In this document: one piece after another, positions 58,832 through 64,000 of the stretch
Layout: each line of letters begins with the position of its first letter
Numbering within the stretch: position 1 is the stretch's first letter
Assembly (NCBI GenBank): GCA_016209705.1
Contig: JACQVR010000098.1
Location: 1 to 64,000, forward strand
Direction of reading: 5' to 3'
From: Planctomycetota bacterium
GTDB taxonomy: Bacteria; Planctomycetota; MHYJ01; JACPRB01
Length of the DNA stretch: 64,000 bases
Notes under the pieces: generated by a model
Databases searched by the model: none
Told to the model about the DNA's origin: nothing
What the model saw: the letters and a program-made list of their open reading frames with translations, nothing else
Translations under genes and position numbers: made by a program

Positions 58832-59830
58832 CTCTTAGGCCTTGGCGTCCCGTCATTTGCGGCCGGGCGCAGGGGTAGCCTGCCCCCTCCAGGGGGCCAG
58901 GTGTCCCAAATGTGTCCCGTGCCGAAGGTACATAGCCGCTCCACCGCCTCCGTCCGAAATTCCGGCGCCAAGTGTGCGTACCGAAGCGTCGTCTGAAACG
59001 ACTTGTGGCCGAGGATCTCCTGCACCGTTTTAAGCGGCACACCTCGCATCACCAGCCAGGAGGCCGTGGTGTGCCTCAAATCATGAAAGCGGAGATTCGT
59101 GATGCCCGCTTCCTTGAGCACGACCGTCCACGATCGCTTGATCCATTCGTATTTGTCACCCGCACGCTTCCCTTGGCCCTCGTGGTAGAACACGTACGGG
59201 CTGCCGAGCCGCCGGGGGATTTTTCCCAGCGTTTCACCGAGGACGGAGTTGATGGGAACGTGCCGCGAGCTTCCCCACTTGGCCTCGTGAATCGTGATAA
59301 CGCGGCCTTGAAGGTCCACGTCGCTCCACTTGAGATTGAGAATTTCGCCCAACCGCATGCCCGTATGAACCGCCGTGATGACGATCTCCTTGAGCGGTAC
59401 CGCGCGCACGGTCGAGCTCGCGCGCCGCTTGAGATCGATGCGGTCGCAAGCGACGAGAAGCTCCGCGTACTCCTTGTCCGTCAGGTAGCGAAGCCGGGCG
59501 TTGTTCTCGCGCAGGAAGCCGATCCGGATCGGCAAGGTGGCGATGATATGCGCTTCCGGAAGGATCTTGCCTTTGAGGATCAGATTATAGAGTCGCTTGA
59601 GGCTCATCAGGTCGCGGTTGACCGTCGCGGGCTTGACCTCCTTCGCCCGGGCGGCCTTGAACTTCTCGACCAAGGCGGGCGTGATCTCGTGGAGGCGTAG
59701 ATCGCCGAACGCAGCTTCAAGATTTCGCATCGAAGTGATGTATCGAAGGTGGCTGTTCGGGTTGACGTTCACCTGCGACCACTTGAGGAACTCCTTTGAC
59801 CTGCGACTCCGATTTAACCACGCGAAAGAG
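58813..59830 (-). pseudogene. Tyrosine recombinase (phage-type integrase), 5'-truncated
   Basis: Recognisable from EFLKWSQVNVNPNSHLRYIT to the C-terminus. The SAM-like core-binding part (ITPALVEKFKAARAKEVKPA, TVNRDLMSLKRLYNLIL) and the catalytic domain are present: Arg in HTGMRLGEILNL, Lys region HEAKWGSSRHV, FHDLRHTTASW (His-x-x-Arg), GHKSF and Tyr in TLRYAHL. Upstream of about 59820 the frame is only antisense of a serine recombinase, so the true N-terminus is lost or the start lies at an internal codon such as ATG 59730. It converges on tRNA-Lys, its probable former attachment site. Confidence 0.7.
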
Positions 59831-60473
59831 AAACGGCGTGCTTTATCGTTACATGCGGTGCACAATCGTGGACCGCTGCGGACGGGATGCGTGTCCCGTG
59901 CGCTACGTCCCCGCCGCTGAACTTGAACGCGTCGTCGTGGACGAGCTTCGCAAGCTGGGCAAGGAACCCGAGCTTCTGGACGAGACGCTGAACGAGGCGC
60001 ATCGGTGCGTAGCCGTTTCGCTGACACGGCTCAAGGAGGAAGCGAGGCGGCTCCAGGCCGAGGAACGGCGCATCAAGGCCCAAGCCGGGCGTGTCTTCGC
60101 TTCGAAAGCCACGGGGACGCTTGCCGCAGGGCATCTCGCTGAGCTGGAGGCGCGGCAGGGCCAGATCGCGTCGAGGCTCAGCGAGATCGATGCGGAGTCC
60201 CAGCAGCTCGCGGCGGTGAAGATTGATCCCGACGAGGCCAAGCGTGCGCTGACGCTGTTCGATCCCGTCTGGGATGTCTTGGAGCCGAAGGAGCGCGAGC
60301 GGCTGGTCCGGCTCGTCGTGGAACGCGTCGTCTACGACGGCGTGAAGGGCGAAATTGCGGTCGCGTTCCACCCGCTGGGGCTGAAGTCGCTGGCGTTGGA
60401 AGCAACGGGCACGACGGCCAAGCTGAAGCGAGTGGAACGGGCTGGCGCCCAAGTGGCCGAGGAGGTGGCGTGA
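59796..60473 (+). pseudogene. Large serine recombinase, C-terminal fragment
   Basis: The frame has the recombinase zinc-ribbon (RNGVLYRYMRCTIVDRCGRD, then ACPVRYVPAAELERVVVDEL) and the long coiled coil (EEARRLQAEERRIKAQAGRV, LEARQGQIASRLSEIDAESQ) followed by the closing ERERLVRLVVERVVYDG segment. The N-terminal resolvase domain with the catalytic Ser is missing. It meets the truncated integrase head to head at about 59800, where TCGCAGGT (seen on the minus strand) occurs twice about 27 bp apart. Confidence 0.75.
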
Positions 60474-60536
60474 GGGCGCTCCCTTTGGAACTGCCAAGGT
60501 TTGTAGCATCGTCGGTGAGGTGATACAGTCTCGGCC

Positions 60537-60818
60537 ATGGCACGCGAGAAGCCAACGCTGAAGGTCGGTGTCGATTGGATCGAACTGGAGATCGTCTCGG
60601 AGCCGTATGTCCTCATGACGATGCGCGGATACGCGCCGGTGGTGGACGCGAAGCCGGCGGGCGGTGAACCGCACGTTCTCTTCATCGGTTCCAGGTCGCT
60701 GGGAGAGGGTATCGAGGGAGAGGTGAAGAAACGGGACGGGAAGTTCAGCGGGATTCGGATGCGCGTTCGGAAGGAATCGGAAGACAAGATGGCGAAGTAT
60801 ATGGTGGAGATCCTGTAA
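60537..60818 (+). CDS. Small hypothetical protein in the integration region
   Basis: 93 residues from ATG 60537. Mostly beta-strand pattern (LKVGVDWIELEIVSEPYVLM), then a basic C-terminal half (EVKKRDGKFSGIRMRVRKES). No known family. Good coding appearance; behind the recombinase fragment on the same strand, so probably cargo of a former element. Confidence 0.5.
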   Translation: MAREKPTLKVGVDWIELEIVSEPYVLMTMRGYAPVVDAKPAGGEPHVLFIGSRSLGEGIEGEVKKRDGKFSGIRMRVRKESEDKMAKYMVEIL

Positions 60819-60912
60819 TCCGTCAGGAAGGCTCTCGTTCGGATTGAACCCATGGATTGGTAGGTTTACCGTTTTCTTGACGCCCGCACCCGCCGGTCCC
60901 AAGATACGCCCC

Positions 60913-61329
60913 ATGATTCCCAAACAGCTCCTCCACCGCCTGTCCGTCCGCCAGCTCCAGGACGCCATCCGCCAGAAGAAGCGCCTCGACGAAGTCTCGC
61001 GGCTCGAGCGCCAGTTTGAGCGCCACCAGCGCGAGGCGGCGAAGCTCCGGCGAGAGATCGACCGGATGATGGATGGAGCACACGCGCCGGGTCGGGCGCG
61101 GAAACGCCGGCGCCGACTGTCGGCCGAGGCACGGCGGAAGCTATCCGAGGCGGCGAAGCGGAGGTGGGCGAAGGTGAAGGGCGCGGTGCAGGCCGCCGTG
61201 AGGCCATTGAAGCGCCGCCAATTCAGCGCCGAGGGGCTCAAGAGGATCGCGGACGCGGCAAGACGTAGGTGGGAGAAATACAGGGCGGAAAAGAGGGGGG
61301 TGAAGCCCAAAAATCCGCTGCGGCAGTAG
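60913..61329 (+). CDS. Basic helical protein with duplicated RRW motif
   Basis: 138 residues from ATG 60913. The N-terminal half is coiled coil (LLHRLSVRQLQDAIRQKKRL then LERQFERHQREAAKLRREID). The C-terminal half carries two related motifs, LSAEARRKLSEAAKRRWAKV and FSAEGLKRIADAARRRWEKY, like the NUMOD3/IENR-type or H1-like basic DNA-binding motifs. Very Arg/Lys-rich. Likely a DNA-binding accessory protein. Confidence 0.55.
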   Translation: MIPKQLLHRLSVRQLQDAIRQKKRLDEVSRLERQFERHQREAAKLRREIDRMMDGAHAPGRARKRRRRLSAEARRKLSEAAKRRWAKVKGAVQAAVRPLKRRQFSAEGLKRIADAARRRWEKYRAEKRGVKPKNPLRQ

Positions 61330-61379
61330 GGGACCTTTTCCCGAATCAGGAACTTCCGCAACAGAGCGGTGTACTACCG

Positions 61380-61847
61380 TTACATGGCGAACCATCTCTG
61401 AAGTTCGATGATATTTCCCTCAGGATCTCTGGAATATGCGAATTCGATACGTCCTCGGCCTTCGACCACCATCGACACTACCTCACCAACCGCGGTCCCC
61501 CCCGCGTCGATCACGGCCGTGAGAGCTTGTTTCACATCATCAACCGCAAACGCAAGATGGCCGTACCCTGCCCGATTGGCAACCGGCTCGTTTTGCGGAA
61601 GTACTCGAGAGTACGTGTAGATCTCAAGCGTCGGCCCATTCTCGCCGTGTCCAGGGAGCCGAAGGTGGACGCCCTCGAGTTGCGCTCCAGGCACACCGGT
61701 GCCGCGCTCGAGCCATTCTCCTTTCTGGTTTCGTGGGGGAGGTACTGAAAGGCAGCCGAAAACGTGTTCGTAGAAGTCGGCGAGTCTTCTCCAATCATGA
61801 GCTATTAGATTGGTATGACCGTATCGAGCCCCTCTGGCTGCCGGCAT
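61380..61847 (-). CDS. VOC-superfamily (glyoxalase/bleomycin-resistance-like) protein
   Basis: 155 residues. Two VOC modules: YGHTNLIAHDWRRLADFYEH and VFGC at the N-terminus; AGYGHLAFAVDDVKQALTAV, then FAYSRDPEGNIIELQRW at the C-terminus. Likely metal ligands His11 (GHTN), Glu75 (LEIYTY), His97 (GHLAF) and Glu148 (IIELQ). So it may be a true metal-dependent lyase or isomerase. 61848-62092 behind it shows no gene. Confidence 0.85.
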   Translation of the reverse strand: MPAARGARYGHTNLIAHDWRRLADFYEHVFGCLSVPPPRNQKGEWLERGTGVPGAQLEGVHLRLPGHGENGPTLEIYTYSRVLPQNEPVANRAGYGHLAFAVDDVKQALTAVIDAGGTAVGEVVSMVVEGRGRIEFAYSRDPEGNIIELQRWFAM

Positions 61848-62092
61848 GGTTCTGAACTCCTTTCACGGTCTGGCTAATGAGCCCGGTTGTCATGATAGCC
61901 TGCAGTAAGCCAAAAACGTCGACTCCGAGGGGCTTCCACGCTGGTCAGCGAGCTGGTCGCCTCGCGAGGTGGCTCGATTCGGCGCGCGAGAAGTTGTGCC
62001 AGGAGTGCCGCATGATCGAAGCCGAGGAGCGGGTAAGGGTGAAGAGCCGATGGCGTGCGTGAACAATCAGAGCGGGTCCTTCTTGGCTTCAC

Positions 62093-63214
62093 TCAGTTGC
62101 CCTTTTCCTTGATGGATGCGAGCACGAGCTTGAAAAGACCATCGGCGCGGCCCGAGTACCAGCGCCAGACCACCACGAGCTCTTCATCCGGACAGACCCA
62201 AATCGCGTGTTCCCCATATCCGAGCGCCGCGAAACAGTTAGCCGGCGCGCTCGGCCACAGTCGTCGGTTCGTGTTGAGCCACCAGCAGTACCCATAGTCC
62301 TTCTTCTTCGGACAGGGCGTGGTGGCCGCCTTGATCCAGGCATCGGGAATCAGCCGTTCGCCCTTCCAAATGCCGTGACGCAGAAACAGATATCCGAAGC
62401 GCGCCGCATCTCTTGAGCTGATCCACATCCCGCCGCCCCAGCGTCCTCCACCACTGACCGATTGCATGTTCTCGTCATTGATCGTCACGGTGGAGTTGTC
62501 GTACCCATGCCACTGCCAGGTATCGCTGGCGTCGATCTTGTCCATGATCTCACTTCGAAGCACCCGGGGTAGTTGCTTTTTCCAGACCCAAAGCAGAGAA
62601 AGCGAGAAGCGGTTGATCCGGACGTCGTTGTAGTTCCATCGCGTGCCAGGCTCGCGGGGTGGGCCGCTACCGTTGAAGTCGTACGGCTTTCCCCACATCT
62701 TTCCTTCCCACTCGGACGTCTGCTGCGCGTGCATATGCCAGGAAATCTTGCGGTTATGCTCGGATTCGTAGCCCTCCGAAACGTAGGAAGCCACGGTATC
62801 ATGCACGTCTCGAATAAGCTTTCGGTCCAAGGCCAGTCCCAGCAGGGTGCTGAGAAAGGATTTCGTCGCCGAGAAGCACATATCGACGCGACGGGTGTCG
62901 CCCCATTCAGCGACGACATATCCCTGACGGATGATCAGGCCGTTTGCGTCGCCGCGTTCCTTGACGGGACCGATGCGTTTGCCGAAGAGACGTTCGGTCT
63001 TTGTTGGATCGATGGAGCTCTCGTGTCGTTTGGCATATTCCACGGCCTTGGAAAGAGCGTCCGAGTCCATGCCCACCTTCTCGGGCTCGATCGTCTTCCA
63101 TTCCGTATCGGGAAAGACATATTCCTGTGCGCGTTCCTCCTGCGTTGCAAGGCCGATCAGCGGGACGATGGCCAGAGTCACCATTGCTGGCATGATTCGT
63201 TTCGGGTAAGGCAT
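62093..63214 (-). CDS. Serine hydrolase, beta-lactamase/class C family
   Basis: 373 residues from ATG 63214 (RBS GGAGG). Signal peptide (PKRIMPAMVTLAIVPLIGLA). Catalytic Ser115-x-x-Lys118 in DMCFSATKSFL, and Tyr195 in the RWNYND motif. C-terminal half with GGGMWISSRDAARFGYLFLR, typical of this group. No clear KTG; ALGYGEHAIW sits near its place. Periplasmic esterase, D-peptidase or similar; a true beta-lactamase role is not supported. Confidence 0.85.
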   Translation of the reverse strand: MPYPKRIMPAMVTLAIVPLIGLATQEERAQEYVFPDTEWKTIEPEKVGMDSDALSKAVEYAKRHESSIDPTKTERLFGKRIGPVKERGDANGLIIRQGYVVAEWGDTRRVDMCFSATKSFLSTLLGLALDRKLIRDVHDTVASYVSEGYESEHNRKISWHMHAQQTSEWEGKMWGKPYDFNGSGPPREPGTRWNYNDVRINRFSLSLLWVWKKQLPRVLRSEIMDKIDASDTWQWHGYDNSTVTINDENMQSVSGGGRWGGGMWISSRDAARFGYLFLRHGIWKGERLIPDAWIKAATTPCPKKKDYGYCWWLNTNRRLWPSAPANCFAALGYGEHAIWVCPDEELVVVWRWYSGRADGLFKLVLASIKEKGN

Positions 63215-63340
63215 GGGCGACCTCCAAGATTTAATACGTATGATATGCACGACAAGAAGTGGACGGCCCTGGCCACCACGTTCAGCAAGTTTCATTGTTC
63301 TAGTCGCACTGGTCCGCGGTTATGGCCCGCGGAGGCACGC

Positions 63341-63520
63341 ATGGACATCGAAACCGACGTGGACACGTTCCTGGCGGGGGAGGCGGACCGGATGCGCGTG
63401 GTCGCGTTCGCGATGCGCGGATTGGCGCGCGACACCGGCGACGCGCTCGAGCCGAAGGTCCTTCACGCTTCGGCAGGGGAGTGGTGGCCGTCGCGAGGCG
63501 GCTTTTGGAGCCGACGATGA
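63341..63520 (+). CDS. Possible small protein
   Basis: 59 residues from ATG 63341 behind GGAGG: MDIETDVDTFLAGEADRMRV then VAFAMRGLARDTGDALEPKV. No family. Could also be a fragment; only the RBS and amino-acid make-up support it. Confidence 0.3.
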   Translation: MDIETDVDTFLAGEADRMRVVAFAMRGLARDTGDALEPKVLHASAGEWWPSRGGFWSRR

Positions 63521-63543
63521 ATCCTCGCCTATCGTCGACCAGT

Positions 63544-63990
63544 CTACCGGTCCTCGCCTACTTCGTACCGTACGGGTTTCCCCTTCTCATGGACCCGGAA
63601 CACCAGCAACGTTGCACCATCCGGCCCTGAGGCGAACGTATGGACCGCCTTGAGGGGGACCATGTGAACTTGGCCGCGGGCCACCGCCGTCTCTCCCCCA
63701 TCCTTCAGCCACAGCGTTCCCGAGCCTTCCAGCACGTAGACGAATTCTTCACCGGGATGGTAGTGTTTCGGGATGCGAGTGTCGGGAGGTACCCGCACTC
63801 GGCTCACGACCACTTCCACGCCGTCGGCGAGAGCGACGGCGCTGCTCTTCAGCGTTTCGACTTGGAGTCCCTCGATTCTTCCAGCCAAGACGTCCTTCGG
63901 CGCCCCGGAATTTTCCTGCTTTGAAGGCGTCTGGCATCCCGCAATGGCGAGGATCGCTGCGAAAGACAGGACGCATCCTGATGTCTTCAT
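63544..63990 (-). CDS. Cupin-domain lipoprotein
   Basis: 148 residues. Lipobox in ILAIAGC. Single cupin: motif 1 KHYHPGEEFVYVLEGSGTLW (His, His, Glu) and motif 2 GQVHMVPLKAVHTFA (His), enough to bind a metal. A periplasmic or outer-membrane-anchored cupin; the reaction is unknown. Confidence 0.88.
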   Translation of the reverse strand: MKTSGCVLSFAAILAIAGCQTPSKQENSGAPKDVLAGRIEGLQVETLKSSAVALADGVEVVVSRVRVPPDTRIPKHYHPGEEFVYVLEGSGTLWLKDGGETAVARGQVHMVPLKAVHTFASGPDGATLLVFRVHEKGKPVRYEVGEDR

Positions 63991-64000
63991 GGTTCATCTC

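Noticed and set aside
57816..59042. In-frame extension of the dehydrogenase/hydratase to 1089 residues
   Set aside because: It reads antisense-like sequence across the HAD gene and through tRNA-Lys.
61350..61388. Second remnant of the serine recombinase zinc ribbon (VYYRYMA)
   Set aside because: Only about seven residues similar; could be chance.

Overview
The window is a GC-rich chromosomal segment of a bacterium with two membranes. The bacterial core genes rpsB-tsf-pyrH-frr, mutS, holA, rpmA, hflX and a tRNA-Lys are present. Several lipobox proteins, two TolC-type outer-membrane factors, an RND pump and a MacB-type pump point to an outer membrane. Both subunits of topoisomerase VI, a chromosomal pair of actin-like ATPases (one fused to a ParB-like helix-turn-helix), secreted zinc-finger proteins and many 'word-like' intergenic repeats suggest an uncultivated lineage, perhaps Planctomycetota or a neighbouring phylum. 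That placement is low confidence, because no rRNA gene is present.

Layout. 1-1.6 kb: a complete IS630-type element and a fragment of another transposase. 1.7-8.5 kb: a TetR regulator followed by a TolC / membrane-fusion / RND efflux operon coupled by ATGA overlaps. 8.6-9.9 kb: pyroglutamyl peptidase and a family-5 uracil-DNA glycosylase. 10.1-16.2 kb: a sugar-type solute-binding protein, an asnB-Gfo/Idh-Gfo/Idh operon, and a divergent isochorismatase-like hydrolase with a double operator. 16.6-21.5 kb: a nucleoside phosphorylase with altered purine-site residues, a secreted DnaJ-type zinc-finger protein, a VOC protein, a MazF remnant and a secreted protein. 21.6-26.1 kb: a promoter driving a coiled-coil protein, an actin-like ATPase and an actin-like ATPase with an N-terminal ParB-like domain; this is the strongest candidate for an undescribed system. 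26.3-28.9 kb: hflX and holA, divergent. 29.2-35.5 kb: membrane and secreted proteins of unknown function around a transaldolase.

35.6-38.9 kb: mutS and a ribbon-helix-helix/PIN toxin-antitoxin pair. 39.2-45.4 kb: a TolC / HlyD-type / ABC ATPase / MacB permease export operon with a secreted protein at its end. 45.5-48.9 kb: rpmA, an AT-rich array of three 31-bp dyad units, and the topoisomerase VI operon. 49-51.6 kb: secreted proteins, a zinc ribbon and an RluD-type synthase. 51.7-55 kb: rpsB-tsf-pyrH-frr behind a strong promoter. 55-58.6 kb: an unknown protein, a bifunctional hydroxyacyl-CoA dehydrogenase/enoyl-CoA hydratase and a HAD hydrolase. 58.8-64 kb: tRNA-Lys followed by a degraded integration region (two truncated recombinases head to head) and accessory genes.

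A striking genome habit is a set of at least nine families of short, internally repetitive, mostly inverted-repeat sequences (here named A-I) in nearly every longer intergenic gap. Several run into coding regions and supply the ends of proteins.
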